64,000 nt of DNA from Shewanella sp. UCD-KL12 (lineage in GTDB: Bacteria > Pseudomonadota > Gammaproteobacteria > Enterobacterales > Shewanellaceae): positions 30,634 to 94,633 of the forward strand of contig NZ_MPHJ01000001.1 of NCBI RefSeq assembly GCF_001957125.1. The letters run 5' to 3'. A model generated the notes under the pieces. That model saw only the letters and a program-made list of their open reading frames with translations. It was not told the DNA's origin and made no database searches. Each line of letters begins with the position of its first letter. Positions within the stretch are counted from its first letter, which is position 1. Shown here one piece after another: positions 38,272 to 47,418 of the stretch. The position numbers and the translations under genes were made by a program.

Positions 38272-38508
38272 ATGATAAAACCACTTTTTTTTATTGCACT
38301 ATTGGCGACAGCGAATGCTGTTGCGACTGAGGTTCCTGTCGCTGAAGATGAGGGAGCATGTAAATGTAACCGCATCACTATGACAGAGGCTGAATTTTTA
38401 GAGATGAAAGCTAAAACCACCGATATGCCAGTTATTGGTGCGTATCTAGATGATAAAACTGGAAAGGTTGTTGTAGCCGGAGAGGCTGAAACTTCATCTC
38501 CTAAGTGA
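38272..38508 (+). CDS. Small secreted hypothetical protein with a CxC motif
   Basis: The 78-residue protein has a signal peptide (MIKPLFFIALLATANAVA) and a mature part of about 60 residues starting with acidic residues, then ACKCNRITMTEAEFLEMKAK. The two Cys in C-K-C could form a disulfide or bind a metal. I do not recognise a family. The sequence before the ATG is GAGGCTAACT, acceptable as a ribosome site. A long stem-loop begins right at its stop. Confidence 0.55.
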   Translation: MIKPLFFIALLATANAVATEVPVAEDEGACKCNRITMTEAEFLEMKAKTTDMPVIGAYLDDKTGKVVVAGEAETSSPK

Positions 38509-38537
38509 GTGCCTGAAAATCAGAGACTTTCAGGCAC
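38509..38537. terminator. Stem-loop between the small secreted protein gene and purT
   Basis: GTGCCTGAAA/TTTCAGGCAC, 10-bp stem with a nine-base loop, in the gap between convergent genes. No good T-tract on either strand, so termination there may be weak or Rho-aided. Confidence 0.5.
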
Positions 38538-38548
38538 GCTTTGAAGCG

Positions 38549-39724
38549 TTACAAAATAACTTGTACACAATTAGCTGATGTTTTAGCTTTGTCTATAGCG
38601 CTGGCTATATCTTCAGCTCTGGCTAGGGCAACCCCTAAACGCCGTTTGCCATCAATTTCAGGTTTACCAAATAGTCTGATCTGTGTGTTGGAGGCCTCAA
38701 GTGCCTGAGCCACACCTTCAAAGCGAATATCCTGAGAGCTCCCTTCTGCAAGAATGACAGCTGAAGCGCTAGCACCATGCTGCTCGATATTTGCAATAGG
38801 TAAGCCTAAAATAGCGCGTGCATGCAGAGCAAACTCAGATAGATCTTGGCTGATCAGGGTGACTAGGCCAGTATCGTGTGGTCGTGGTGATACCTCTGAG
38901 AAATAGACCTCATCACCTTTAATAAATAGCTCTACGCCAAACAAGCCATATCCACCAAGCGCTTCGACCACTTTTTTGCCAATCTCTTGAGACTTTTCGA
39001 GTACCACACTAGACATTGCCTGTGGTTGCCAAGACTCTCTGTAATCGCCATCCTCTTGCCTATGGCCAATAGCATCACAAAAGTGAATCCCATTTACCGC
39101 ACTTACTGTTAGTAGCGTTATCTCATAATCGAAGGGGACAAAGCCTTCGACGATAACACGACCTTTACCTGCCCGGCCTCCCTCTTGGGCATAGTGCCAG
39201 GCGCTATCGACCTGTTCGCTAGAGTGGATAACGCTTTGTCCTTTACCTGATGAGCTCATCACAGGTTTTACGACACATGGAATACCAATTTTTTCAATAG
39301 CGGCTTCAAACTCAGCCTGAGTATCACAAAATACGTAAGGGGAGGTTGGTATGTCTAAGGTTTCAGCAGCTAGACGCCTGATCCCCTCTCTATCCATGGT
39401 GAGCTGCGTTGCCTTAGCGGTTGGAATGACATTAATCCCTTGGGCTTCCATATCCACTAAGGTTTGCGTCGCAATAGCTTCTATTTCTGGTATCACCAGG
39501 TGTGGCTGCTCTTGCTCAATGATACTTCTCAGTGCTTGTGGATCTAGCATATCGATAGTGTGAAAGCGGTGAGCGACCTGCATCGCTGGCGCATTTGGGT
39601 AACGGTCGACGCCAATCACTTCGACTCCTAAGCGTTGAAGTTCAATTGCAACCTCTTTACCTAGTTCGCCGCAGCCAAGCAACATCGCACGTGTTGCACC
39701 TTTTGAGTGGGGAGTGCCTATCAT
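38549..39724 (-). CDS. purT: Formate-dependent phosphoribosylglycinamide formyltransferase
   Basis: The 391-residue ATP-grasp enzyme formylates GAR with formate and ATP in purine synthesis, an alternative to PurN. Shared segments with E. coli PurT are [23 protein letters not shown] (in pieces), [42 protein letters not shown] and [19 protein letters not shown] chose the second ATG (MIGTPHS), since AAGG lies eight bases before it and the length then equals that of E. coli (392); ATG 39742 would add six residues. Confidence 0.95.
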   Translation of the reverse strand: MIGTPHSKGATRAMLLGCGELGKEVAIELQRLGVEVIGVDRYPNAPAMQVAHRFHTIDMLDPQALRSIIEQEQPHLVIPEIEAIATQTLVDMEAQGINVIPTAKATQLTMDREGIRRLAAETLDIPTSPYVFCDTQAEFEAAIEKIGIPCVVKPVMSSSGKGQSVIHSSEQVDSAWHYAQEGGRAGKGRVIVEGFVPFDYEITLLTVSAVNGIHFCDAIGHRQEDGDYRESWQPQAMSSVVLEKSQEIGKKVVEALGGYGLFGVELFIKGDEVYFSEVSPRPHDTGLVTLISQDLSEFALHARAILGLPIANIEQHGASASAVILAEGSSQDIRFEGVAQALEASNTQIRLFGKPEIDGKRRLGVALARAEDIASAIDKAKTSANCVQVIL

Positions 39725-40027
39725 TGTGGGTACCTTAGTCATTATCGTTATGGTCAGTAATTAACTACAGTTTTTGCTGTTAATTATTTGCTGCTATTTT
39801 TTGGGGGCATTTTACCGATAACGAGCAGTAATAAAGTATCGGGCAGGAACAAGTGTGTGCTCGATCACCGAAACAGACTGTTCACACCTACGGCAAATAG
39901 AAAATTCACTGGCGTTGATAACAGAATGTTGAGAGAATGTTTTTTAATGTGTGGGGACTTTAACTAATAAAAATAATGATCTAAATATCAGTGGTTAGTG
40001 GAAAATATTTAGATATAAGGAGCTAAG

Positions 40028-40414
40028 GTGTTTTTAGATTACTTTGCATTGGGTGTGATCTTTTTCGTCGCTATATTTCTGTTTTACGGAATTATAGTCA
40101 TTCATGATATTCCCTACGAGATTGCTAAGGAGCGCAATCACCCACAACAGGATGCCTTACATATTGCGGGGTGGGTTAGCCTGTTTACCTTGCATGCTAT
40201 CTGGCCATTTTTGTGGATTTGGGCAACGCTTTACCGAGAGGACAGGGGGTGGGGCTTTAATAACGTTGTTCAGCGAGAGCTCGCTCTTGAGGATGAGGTC
40301 AAGCAACTCAATAAAACGGTAGCGCAGCTTGAATTACGGTTACAAACCATAGAGCAAGGAGCTGTTTCAACGCCAGCAGAGTCAACTCAATCAACCAGTG
40401 GGAAGGAGGCATAA
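40028..40414 (+). CDS. DUF3302 inner-membrane protein (YiaW/YibI-like)
   Basis: The 128-residue protein has two transmembrane segments (about 5-25 and 45-65), then a coiled-coil-like soluble tail (ALEDEVKQLNKTVAQLELRL). The segments FYGIIVIHDIPYEIAK and LHAIWPFLWIWATLYRED match E. coli YiaW/YibI. It starts at GTG with AAGGAG five bases before. The stop is one base before the start codon of the HlyD-family gene, the same pairing as yiaW-yiaV in E. coli; the pair probably forms a membrane complex of unknown cargo. Confidence 0.88.
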   Translation: MFLDYFALGVIFFVAIFLFYGIIVIHDIPYEIAKERNHPQQDALHIAGWVSLFTLHAIWPFLWIWATLYREDRGWGFNNVVQRELALEDEVKQLNKTVAQLELRLQTIEQGAVSTPAESTQSTSGKEA

Positions 40415-40415
40415 G

Positions 40416-41552
40416 ATGGATCTATTACTCATTCTTACTTATACCGCAATCTGTATTGCTATTTTCAAGATTTTTAAGATCCCGCTAAATAAATGGACTG
40501 TTCCAACGGCTATTTTAGGTGGAATATTCATTGTTGGTGCACTTGTTTTATTGATGAACTACAACCACCCATACTCTCCTTTCGCTAGGGAAGTATTTGT
40601 TACTGTGCCTATCAATCCCGCTGTACGGGGGATAGTGACTGAGGTTGAAGTTAAGCCAAATGTGCCAATTAAAAAAGGCGATGTACTGTTCAGATTGGAT
40701 CCAACCCCTTTTGAGGCAACGGTTCAGCAAAAGCGAGCAGCTTTAGTTGCTGCAGAACTTGAAGTGCCTCAGCTTGAAGCTTCTTGGAATACTGCGACTG
40801 CGAGTGTTGCAAGAGCCGAAGCTGATAGAGATAGAACTAAGTCGGCCTATGATAGATATGCCAAAGGAAAGAAAAGAGGAGGGGCAAACTCTCCCTTTAC
40901 TGAGCTTGAACTTGATAACAAGCGTCAGCTCTATTTAGGATCTGAAGCGACACTTTCAGCGGCAAAAGCTGAAGAGTTGCGAATGCGATTAGCTTTCGAG
41001 TCAAACGTCGATGGCGTGAACACTAAGGTGGCAGGAATTCGAGCTGAGCTTGATAAAGCCATATTTAACCTAGAGATGACCGTGGTGAGGGCGCCTGCTG
41101 ACGGTATGGTCACTCAGATGTTGTTGCGTCCAGGCATTGTCGCTGTGCCTATGCCACTTCGCTCACTAGTCAGCTTTATTCCTGACGAGGAAAGGTATTT
41201 TGCTGGCGCATTTTGGCAAAACTCATTGCTTCGACTCAAAGAGGGAGACGAAGCGGAGGTTATCCTTGATGCAGCGCCGGGTCAGGTATTTAAAGGCCGA
41301 GTTTCTCAGGTTTTACCAGCGTTAGCTGAAGGTGAATTACAGTCTAGAGGCGTACTTGTTTCGTCAATGGCATTAATGCCAAGAGGACGAGCAATCGTGC
41401 TTATAGAGCTTGACGATCATGAAGCTAAGAAGCAGTTTCCTGCGGGTGTAGCGGGACAAGCTGCTATTTATACTGAACACTTCTCTCATGTTGCAGTGAT
41501 GCGTAGGGTATTGCTAAGAATGCAGGGGTGGTTGAACTACTTGTTCCACTAG
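40416..41552 (+). CDS. HlyD-family membrane fusion protein (YiaV/YibH-like)
   Basis: The 378-residue periplasmic adaptor has one N-terminal signal-anchor region (two hydrophobic stretches within the first 50 residues), a lipoyl/barrel half (VRGIVTEVEVKPNVPIKKGD), a long coiled-coil hairpin (about 105-205) and a second barrel half (VRAPADGMVTQMLLRPG). The length equals that of E. coli YiaV. I use ATG 40416, with AGGAGG six bases upstream; a GTG 18 bases earlier is not preferred. No partner pump (MFS, ABC or RND) is adjacent, as with yiaV, so the transported compound is unknown. Confidence 0.88.
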   Translation: MDLLLILTYTAICIAIFKIFKIPLNKWTVPTAILGGIFIVGALVLLMNYNHPYSPFAREVFVTVPINPAVRGIVTEVEVKPNVPIKKGDVLFRLDPTPFEATVQQKRAALVAAELEVPQLEASWNTATASVARAEADRDRTKSAYDRYAKGKKRGGANSPFTELELDNKRQLYLGSEATLSAAKAEELRMRLAFESNVDGVNTKVAGIRAELDKAIFNLEMTVVRAPADGMVTQMLLRPGIVAVPMPLRSLVSFIPDEERYFAGAFWQNSLLRLKEGDEAEVILDAAPGQVFKGRVSQVLPALAEGELQSRGVLVSSMALMPRGRAIVLIELDDHEAKKQFPAGVAGQAAIYTEHFSHVAVMRRVLLRMQGWLNYLFH

Positions 41553-41580
41553 ACCACTGACAGACTTAATTATTGATAGC

Positions 41581-41608
41581 AAAAGGGGCCATGTGTCCCT
41601 TTTTTTAT
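41581..41608 (+). terminator. Intrinsic terminator after the HlyD-family gene
   Basis: AAAAGGG/CCCTTTT stem with a nine-base loop followed by more T residues. Confidence 0.8.
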
Positions 41609-41640
41609 CTGAATATTTAGCAGTAATTTAAGGGATTAGC

Positions 41641-43110
41641 ATGCAAGATATTAGAGATCTGACTTCAGTGTTAAGATCGAACACGCCCATTGTGATCATA
41701 GAAACCTATGAGGAATACCGTGTTATAGAGTTGCTTAAAAGAGTCTCTGCGGTGCTGTATCAACCGCTTTTTACTTGGAGCATTACGCAAGGTTTAACCC
41801 GTGCTGACCTAGCCATGGGGACACAAAAGTTTAATAGTGAGCCTGCTGATATTCTAGGCCAGATAAAATCAACGTCACAGCAAGGGATATATGTTCTGTG
41901 TGACTTTCACCCCTTTGTCGATAATGCGCCTAAAAATGTCCGTTTACTCAAAGAGATTGCACTTGAATATGCATCCCTTAAGCACACAATTGTGTTGGTT
42001 AGTCATGCGTTTGAGATCCCGCCTGAAATTCAACGGTATTGCGCCCATTTTAGTTTATCGCTGCCAGATAGTGCACAACTTCAAAACCTCATTTATGAGC
42101 AGGTTGAGCAGGTCAAAAGCGAAGGTATGATGCTTAACGTAGATGACTCGGCTGTAGAAAAATTGGCGGATAATTTACGCGGACTGACGTTCGATGATGC
42201 AAAGCGTTTGTCACATAAGGCGATAGTCGATGACGGTGCCATCACTCATTCTGATATCGATATGGTTAATCAGGGAAAATTCAAGTTGCTCGATATGGAG
42301 GGAGTGCTGCAATTTGAGTATGACACCAGTAACTTTTCTCAAGTTGCGGGCCTACATAACCTTAAGCACTGGCTAGAGCAAAGAGCCCCTACAGCGCATA
42401 CCGAAAACGTTGAAGATAAACCGAAGGGAATATTGCTTCTTGGGGTTCAGGGAAGCGGAAAAAGCTTAGCAGCTAAGGCCGTAGCGGGAATGTGGCAACG
42501 GCCCTTATTACGAATGGATATGTCTGCTTTATACAATAAATATATTGGTGAGACAGAAAAGAACCTACGCAGTGCATTGGAGCTAGCCGATCTTATGTCT
42601 CCCTGTGTGCTTTGGGTCGATGAGATAGAGAAAGGCTTGAGTAGTGGTAACAGTGATGATGGCACCTCTAAGCGTATTTTAGGTACCCTTTTGACTTGGA
42701 TGTCTGAGAGAAAGTCTGATGTGTTCCTTGTCGCGACGGCAAATGATATTTCGGTGTTACCACCAGAGTTAATGCGAAAAGGCCGAATGGATGAGGTATT
42801 TTTTGTTGATCTGCCAGATGATGAAATTCGCCGTGCAATCTTTCTTATTCATACCAAACGCCGAGGGTTAGATATCTCTAGTTTAGACTTGAGTCCGCTA
42901 TCTAAGGCGAGTGAAGGGTTTTCTGGTGCCGAGATTGAGCAGGCGGTGATATCGGCTATTTATACCGGTAAGGCAGCGAATAGGCTAGTCGATCAACACC
43001 TACTCATAGAGGAGCTAATGAAAACACGTCCACTATCCGTAGTTATGCGTGAAAAGTTGCAAGCTTTAAGGCTGTGGGCTTCAGGACGAACGGTTAATGC
43101 ACATAAGTAG
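41641..43110 (+). CDS. AAA-family ATPase, Ycf46-like
   Basis: This 489-residue cytoplasmic protein has an N-terminal domain (1 to about 225) without a recognised enzyme motif, then an AAA module: Walker A GVQGSGKSLAAKAVAG, pore-loop region ALYNKYIGETEKNLRSAL, Walker B CVLWVDEIEKG, sensor 1 FLVATANDIS and arginine-finger region PPELMRKGRMDEVFFVDLP. It resembles FtsH-type AAA domains but has no protease domain and no membrane helix. The whole agrees with the Ycf46 group of cyanobacteria and plastids and its proteobacterial relatives, whose role is not established. A terminator separates it from the genes before it. Confidence 0.85.
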   Translation: MQDIRDLTSVLRSNTPIVIIETYEEYRVIELLKRVSAVLYQPLFTWSITQGLTRADLAMGTQKFNSEPADILGQIKSTSQQGIYVLCDFHPFVDNAPKNVRLLKEIALEYASLKHTIVLVSHAFEIPPEIQRYCAHFSLSLPDSAQLQNLIYEQVEQVKSEGMMLNVDDSAVEKLADNLRGLTFDDAKRLSHKAIVDDGAITHSDIDMVNQGKFKLLDMEGVLQFEYDTSNFSQVAGLHNLKHWLEQRAPTAHTENVEDKPKGILLLGVQGSGKSLAAKAVAGMWQRPLLRMDMSALYNKYIGETEKNLRSALELADLMSPCVLWVDEIEKGLSSGNSDDGTSKRILGTLLTWMSERKSDVFLVATANDISVLPPELMRKGRMDEVFFVDLPDDEIRRAIFLIHTKRRGLDISSLDLSPLSKASEGFSGAEIEQAVISAIYTGKAANRLVDQHLLIEELMKTRPLSVVMREKLQALRLWASGRTVNAHK

Positions 43111-43405
43111 ATTTTACATCTGCTTATGTTAATGAGAGTGAGAGTGCGTGCAAATGCTTAAACAGCATGATTTTTGATATCGATTTCACTGGCATAGGGC
43201 GGTTTTTTTTCGTTGAAGGCATTTGCTCTGTCAGTGCGAGTTAACAGTTAATCATCGATTAAACTCTTTTCTTTATCTATTTTCTATCTGTTTTAACTCT
43301 ATTAAATGAACTCGCGATCTCCAGCGTTGATTTGTCCTTAACTTTATGAATAATTTTAATTCTGTATCAGGAAGATAAAGTAAATATAGAGCTAAGGATT
43401 ATGAA

Positions 43406-43855
43406 ATGAATGGAGTTCAACTCATATTATCAAAAGTCGCATTAAGTGGTTTGGTATTAATTTTTCTAACAAGTTGTGGGATGACTAATGCGGAGCAGTT
43501 AGAGAGAGATGCTTTAATAAGTAAAGGGATTGAGCAGCACCCCAGCAGATGCACGCGCCTTGATGAAAACTTGTTTGAGCATCATGTATATAATAACCGC
43601 CTAGCAAGAACCAAAATTATCAAAGAGCCTGTCTATCCTGAAACTGCGGAAAAACTAAGGGTAGAAGGATACGTATCACTCGAGTTTGACCTCTCTGATA
43701 ATGGTAAGCCTATTAATATATCTGTTTTGAAATCCTATCCTGCAGGAGTATTCGATCAAGCTGGCATTGACGCGCTATCGACTTGGGTTTATCAAGGAGA
43801 GATGCTTCCTTGCCTTGGGGTGAGACTCGATTTTAGCTTGCCACCAGCTAGGTGA
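43406..43855 (+). CDS. Lipoprotein with a TonB C-terminal-like domain
   Basis: The 149-residue protein has a lipoprotein signal (lipobox FLTSC, Cys at about 24). The C-terminal part contains EPVYPETAEKLRVEGYVSLEFDLS, split here as EPVYPETAEKLRVEG and YVSLEFDLSDNGKPINIS, then YPAGVFDQAGIDALSTW. This is the TonB_C fold sequence (PxYPxxAxxxxxxGxVxxxFxVxxdG). It lacks the N-terminal membrane anchor and Pro-rich spacer of real TonB, so it cannot be a standard energy transducer. AAGGATT precedes the ATG at moderate distance. The role is unknown. Confidence 0.75.
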   Translation: MNGVQLILSKVALSGLVLIFLTSCGMTNAEQLERDALISKGIEQHPSRCTRLDENLFEHHVYNNRLARTKIIKEPVYPETAEKLRVEGYVSLEFDLSDNGKPINISVLKSYPAGVFDQAGIDALSTWVYQGEMLPCLGVRLDFSLPPAR

Positions 43856-43872
43856 GCCACTTAGTACAATAC

Positions 43873-43910
43873 GCACCAGCTAAGAGTATGTTGGTAGTCT
43901 TAGCTGGTGC
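43873..43910. terminator. Long stem-loop between convergent lipoprotein genes
   Basis: GCACCAGCTAAGA/TCTTAGCTGGTGC, a perfect 13-bp stem with a 12-base loop. No T-tract follows, so its efficiency is uncertain; the position between two convergent stops suggests a shared terminator. Confidence 0.6.
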
Positions 43911-43921
43911 GCGATCTTGTG

Positions 43922-44461
43922 TTACTGCTTATGGGGAGGGAAAAGTGCTAATATTTTGGCTACAGTGGCTCGAGTATCGGCCACCTTCTCTTCACCGCCA
44001 GCATCAAAGTTAAATTTATCTGTGCCACGCCAGATTAGCCGGTTAGTTTTTGGGTTAATGATATCTATTTGTATCGTCTGAATTTTTGCTGTGTCGCTAC
44101 CGATGGGAACGCCCACACTCGTACCAATACTTACACCGCCGCTGCTCCCCCAAGTCCCTGTACCCAATCCAATGGAGACGCCTGAATCTTTAGGTTTATC
44201 TTCAACCTGAAATGAATAAGTCACGGTAAAGTCCGCTTGGTTTCTGTCGAGTACAAACCCTTGCTGTAACAAGGATGAGGTAATTGATTCTTCAATTCTT
44301 GTTGAACTCAGAGGATCGTTACTCTGAGCTGGAGAAAAGGGCGCAAAGGAGTGAAGTTGACTAAAATCAAACTCAGTATCGTAATCACTCTTAGGTTTGC
44401 TGGCACACGCACTAAGGAGCACGATTGAAACACACGCAGCAATTAATGTTGAAACTTTCAT
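43922..44461 (-). CDS. DUF4136 lipoprotein
   Basis: The 179-residue protein has a lipoprotein signal (MKVSTLIAACVSIVLLSAC), then DYDTEFDFSQLHSFAP, RIEESITSSLLQQGFVLD, a Gly/Ser-rich strand (GLGTGTWGSSGGVSIGTSVG) and IDIINPKTNRLIWRGTDK. These are hallmarks of DUF4136, outer-membrane-associated lipoproteins with unknown function. I placed the start at the ATG preceded by GGAGAGAAAG; the frame is open eight codons further. Confidence 0.85.
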   Translation of the reverse strand: MKVSTLIAACVSIVLLSACASKPKSDYDTEFDFSQLHSFAPFSPAQSNDPLSSTRIEESITSSLLQQGFVLDRNQADFTVTYSFQVEDKPKDSGVSIGLGTGTWGSSGGVSIGTSVGVPIGSDTAKIQTIQIDIINPKTNRLIWRGTDKFNFDAGGEEKVADTRATVAKILALFPPHKQ

Positions 44462-44631
44462 CTTTCTCTCCAAATAGAACCTCAATGCATAATTTGATAT
44501 TAACTTGCTCTATATGCAAGGTATTTTATTATTTTACTACAGAACTTTCTGCGCGAAAAATAGCCAGTATGAGATAAATCAGTTATGGTTAAATTATGAC
44601 AATTAAAACGAATCGGTAAAGAACGCTGATA

Positions 44632-44946
44632 ATGATGGAGCAGTTAGAGTTTTTTGAGATCCCTAGTCCCTGCATCGGTGTGTGTCAAACCGATGCTCGA
44701 GGCTATTGTAAGGGCTGCCTGCGCAGCCGTGAAGAACGCTTTAATTGGCTAGATTTTTCGGATGCAAAAAAAACGGATGTTATCCGCCTTTGCAAGCAGC
44801 GTATGAGAAGAAGAAAATTAGCGATTTTAAAGGCTAAAAAGGCGCAATTGCAGCTTGAAAGGGCTGAACTTAATACATCACTAGATTTTGAAAAAACAGA
44901 GGAAAGTGAGGTTAACTTATCACTCGATGATTTTTCACTAGATTAG
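44632..44946 (+). CDS. DUF1289 small zinc-finger-like protein
   Basis: The 104-residue protein has IPSPCIGVCQTDARGYCKGCLRSREER, seen here as CIGVC and YCKGCLRSREE. The four Cys of DUF1289 probably bind a metal. A basic helical stretch (KQRMRRRKLAILKAKKAQ) and an acidic tail follow. The function is unknown. The first two codons are both ATG; either may be used. Its stop abuts the stop of the convergent histidine kinase gene with no terminator between them, which means the transcripts may overlap. Confidence 0.85.
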   Translation: MMEQLEFFEIPSPCIGVCQTDARGYCKGCLRSREERFNWLDFSDAKKTDVIRLCKQRMRRRKLAILKAKKAQLQLERAELNTSLDFEKTEESEVNLSLDDFSLD

Positions 44947-46224
44947 TTATTTATGCTTTGTGTTTTTGGCTATCGGCCAATAAAGCGTAAAGCAGGTCAC
45001 TCCCTTCTGGCTTGTTAAACTCACTTTTCCCTTATGTTGCTCCATAATGCGCTTAATAATCGCCAGCCCAAGCCCATGACCTTTATTACCATTTTGAACT
45101 GATTTACTTCGATAAAAAGGTTCAAAAATCTTACTTTGATCTTCTATTGGTATTCCTTGCCCATCGTCAACAACCCTAAGTGATAGGTACTTGTGATCGA
45201 GTTGAATATCGATACTAATTGATTGTTCTGCAAAGCGCTGGGCATTGGTGATTAGGTTCTGTATTGCCCTTTCGATAAGTAGAGGATCGCCAAGAATAAA
45301 TGCATCTTCAGTGTTGTTATTTAGGGTGATAGGCGCAGAAGTATCAGACTGAAGCTTTTCGATAATCTGCTCTGCTATCACATTAAGATCGCAATGCTCG
45401 AATTGTATCTCTTTTTGCTGCGATTCAAGGCTAGCGTAGGTCAATAGCTCCTGAAGCAGGTTTTCCATCTCCTTGACATCTTGCTGCATCTCCTCAAGAA
45501 ACTCCGCTCTGCGGGCTTCATCTGAGTTGGGTAGGCAATACTGCGGCATCAAGGCTAATGCAAATTTTAGTCTTGCCAATGGCGTTCTAATTTCATGTGA
45601 GACCGCATTGGACAGATGCTTTTGGTTTTCAATCAAGGTACTGATTTGCCGTGACATCTCATTAAAGGTTAATGCCAGTGGCAGTACTTGAGAGCGAGGT
45701 GACAGCTCTATTTGTGTATCCCATTTCGCTTGGCCAAACTCTTTTGTCGCACTCTTCAATGTTTTGAGATCTCTTGATAAGGGCCAGACCCAAATCAGCG
45801 CAACAAAGGCCAGCGACAGATAGAAAAAGAGTGTGAACAGACCGCGCAACTGAGCGCGAGGATCTATCTCTACCGGGCCTGCAATTAAAACTTGTGTATC
45901 AACCTTAATAAAGTGCAGTTCATGCTCTTTGCCTTGGGCTGTGATCAGCACTGAGTCTGATGCAAGTTTATGGTTGTTAGGTAGGGCTACTTTGCTTGAA
46001 TTTAGAAGTTTTAGTGGGTAGTCAGCGTTTTGCTCAAGCTGATCAATATAGCTACTGCGATCTTGAATGGGAAGTTTAGCAAGTATTTGAGCTAAAGCGA
46101 TAAGTGGTGCATCCATTGCACCACTATCTTCGACACTGTTTTGCCAGATACTATCAAGAGTCCAGCCTATTCCTAGAAAGCTTAAGCTTACTAATAGGTA
46201 CAGACTGATAAAGAGTCTTTTCAA
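44947..46224 (-). CDS. Sensor histidine kinase (RstB-like)
   Basis: The 425-residue inner-membrane kinase has TM1 at about 5-25, a periplasmic sensor of about 100 residues, TM2 at about 130-150 and HAMP to about 205. It continues with HisKA SNAVSHEIRTPLARLKFAL (phospho-accepting His) and an HATPase with N box LIERAIQNLITNAQRF, VVDDGQGIP and HGLGLAIIKRIMEQH. The response regulator gene 44 bases upstream is its partner, and it ends a four-gene operon with mipA and DUF3019. The architecture is that of RstB; the signal is unknown, though a cell-envelope cue is plausible from the neighbours. Confidence 0.9.
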   Translation of the reverse strand: MKRLFISLYLLVSLSFLGIGWTLDSIWQNSVEDSGAMDAPLIALAQILAKLPIQDRSSYIDQLEQNADYPLKLLNSSKVALPNNHKLASDSVLITAQGKEHELHFIKVDTQVLIAGPVEIDPRAQLRGLFTLFFYLSLAFVALIWVWPLSRDLKTLKSATKEFGQAKWDTQIELSPRSQVLPLALTFNEMSRQISTLIENQKHLSNAVSHEIRTPLARLKFALALMPQYCLPNSDEARRAEFLEEMQQDVKEMENLLQELLTYASLESQQKEIQFEHCDLNVIAEQIIEKLQSDTSAPITLNNNTEDAFILGDPLLIERAIQNLITNAQRFAEQSISIDIQLDHKYLSLRVVDDGQGIPIEDQSKIFEPFYRSKSVQNGNKGHGLGLAIIKRIMEQHKGKVSLTSQKGVTCFTLYWPIAKNTKHK

Positions 46225-46268
46225 CTTTTAGTTCCGTATAAACTGACTATATCTGACAGTGGGTAAGC

Positions 46269-46982
46269 TTAGTTTGCCCAAGCCTCTGGAGCAAATAGAT
46301 AGCCTTGACCCCATACTGTCTTGATTCTAAATGGTGTTTCGATATTATCTCCAAGCTTTTTTCTAAGACGAGATATTCGAACATCAATCTTTCTATCTTT
46401 ACCATCAAAGTCGATATTGAGTAGGTATTGATAGATGTATTGACGACTTAGTACCTGTCCAGCCTGAGAAGCGAGTAACCAAAGCAACTCAAATTCATGG
46501 CTGGTCAGATCGACCTCTGTTTCTCCTAAACGGATAGCTTGGGTGTGAGGATCGATACTTAACTTTCCAAAACTTAAGCAGTGTGACTCAACCTTTGGTG
46601 GTTTTGCTGTTCGGCGTAAAAGGTTATTAATTCGCGCGATAAGTAGAGCTGGATCAACAGGTTTGACGACATAATCATCAGCACCTAACTCTAAGCCTTT
46701 AATTTGATCTTCATTTGAGCCAAGTGCACTCATAAGTAAAATAGGACCTGCAAAATAATCAGGCAACTTTTCGCACAGGGTTAAGCCATCCATTCCTGGC
46801 AACATAATATCAAGAAGTATGATATCGGGCTTATAGTTAATAAGCCGAGTTAAAACCGTATCTCCTCGGCGTTCTACTTCAACGTGCATTCCATGCGACT
46901 TTAAATAATCCACAATCAAATTGGCAAGGCGGATATCGTCCTCTACCAGTAAAACTCTATGGGTAGATTGGGGGTCGGTCAT
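46269..46982 (-). CDS. Response regulator, OmpR/RstA type
   Basis: The 237-residue protein has a receiver domain (VLLVEDDIRLANLIVDYL, phospho-Asp in IILLDIMLPGMDGLTL, Lys in VVKPVDPALL) and a C-terminal winged helix (LTSHEFELLWLLASQAGQV, then DGKDRKIDVRISRLRKKLGD). I use the ATG at 46980-46982, which has GGAG nine bases upstream and overlaps the stop of the DUF3019 gene (TAATG); translation is probably coupled. It is the cognate regulator of the kinase at 44947-46224 and may control its own operon. Confidence 0.9.
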   Translation of the reverse strand: MTDPQSTHRVLLVEDDIRLANLIVDYLKSHGMHVEVERRGDTVLTRLINYKPDIILLDIMLPGMDGLTLCEKLPDYFAGPILLMSALGSNEDQIKGLELGADDYVVKPVDPALLIARINNLLRRTAKPPKVESHCLSFGKLSIDPHTQAIRLGETEVDLTSHEFELLWLLASQAGQVLSRQYIYQYLLNIDFDGKDRKIDVRISRLRKKLGDNIETPFRIKTVWGQGYLFAPEAWAN

Positions 46983-47413
46983 TAGAATAAGCTCCATGGG
47001 TTGCGGTAGCGTCGTCGCACTTTAGGCTCAGCAGCCGGTGTGACTTTGAGTTTGACTCCAGCTAATGTTTGGTGTGTTTCTTTATCAATCATCACAAATT
47101 GAATATCGTCAGTAGCTTTTATATTCAAGGTTAATGAGTGAGTATCCGCTGACTCGGCACACCACTTTGCCATCTCTTTGTAGTCAGACAAAATACAGAT
47201 GGGTCTAAAATCTTTATTTTCCCATTCTAGCACTAGGGTAAGTTCACACATAAGCTCATCTTCAGAAGTTATGCAAAACTCAGGGGAAAGTTTGAGTTTG
47301 GAAGTGATTTCATCATCTAAATCATCGGCAACAGCGTAGCCGCTCAATAATATGAGGCTCAGTATTCCAACGGGTAATAATCTATAAGCTGACACAAGTA
47401 CCTGAATTAACAC
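46982..47413 (-). CDS. DUF3019 secreted protein
   Basis: The 143-residue protein has a hydrophobic signal (about 10-30, LSLILLSGYAVA). The mature part has four Cys (FCITSEDELMCELTL and ICILSDYKEMAKWCAE), probably two disulfides, and a basic C-terminus (RRRYRNPW). I recognise DUF3019, periplasmic proteins found in Shewanella beside two-component genes. The start is GTG at 47413 without a good ribosome site; it lies five bases after the mipA stop, so translation is likely coupled. Confidence 0.78.
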   Translation of the reverse strand: MLIQVLVSAYRLLPVGILSLILLSGYAVADDLDDEITSKLKLSPEFCITSEDELMCELTLVLEWENKDFRPICILSDYKEMAKWCAESADTHSLTLNIKATDDIQFVMIDKETHQTLAGVKLKVTPAAEPKVRRRYRNPWSLF

Positions 47414-47418
47414 ACGTA

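Noticed and set aside
43150..43226. GCAAATGC and GCATTTGC inverted pair downstream of the AAA ATPase gene
   Set aside because: Eight bases at 61-base spacing; weak and without context.
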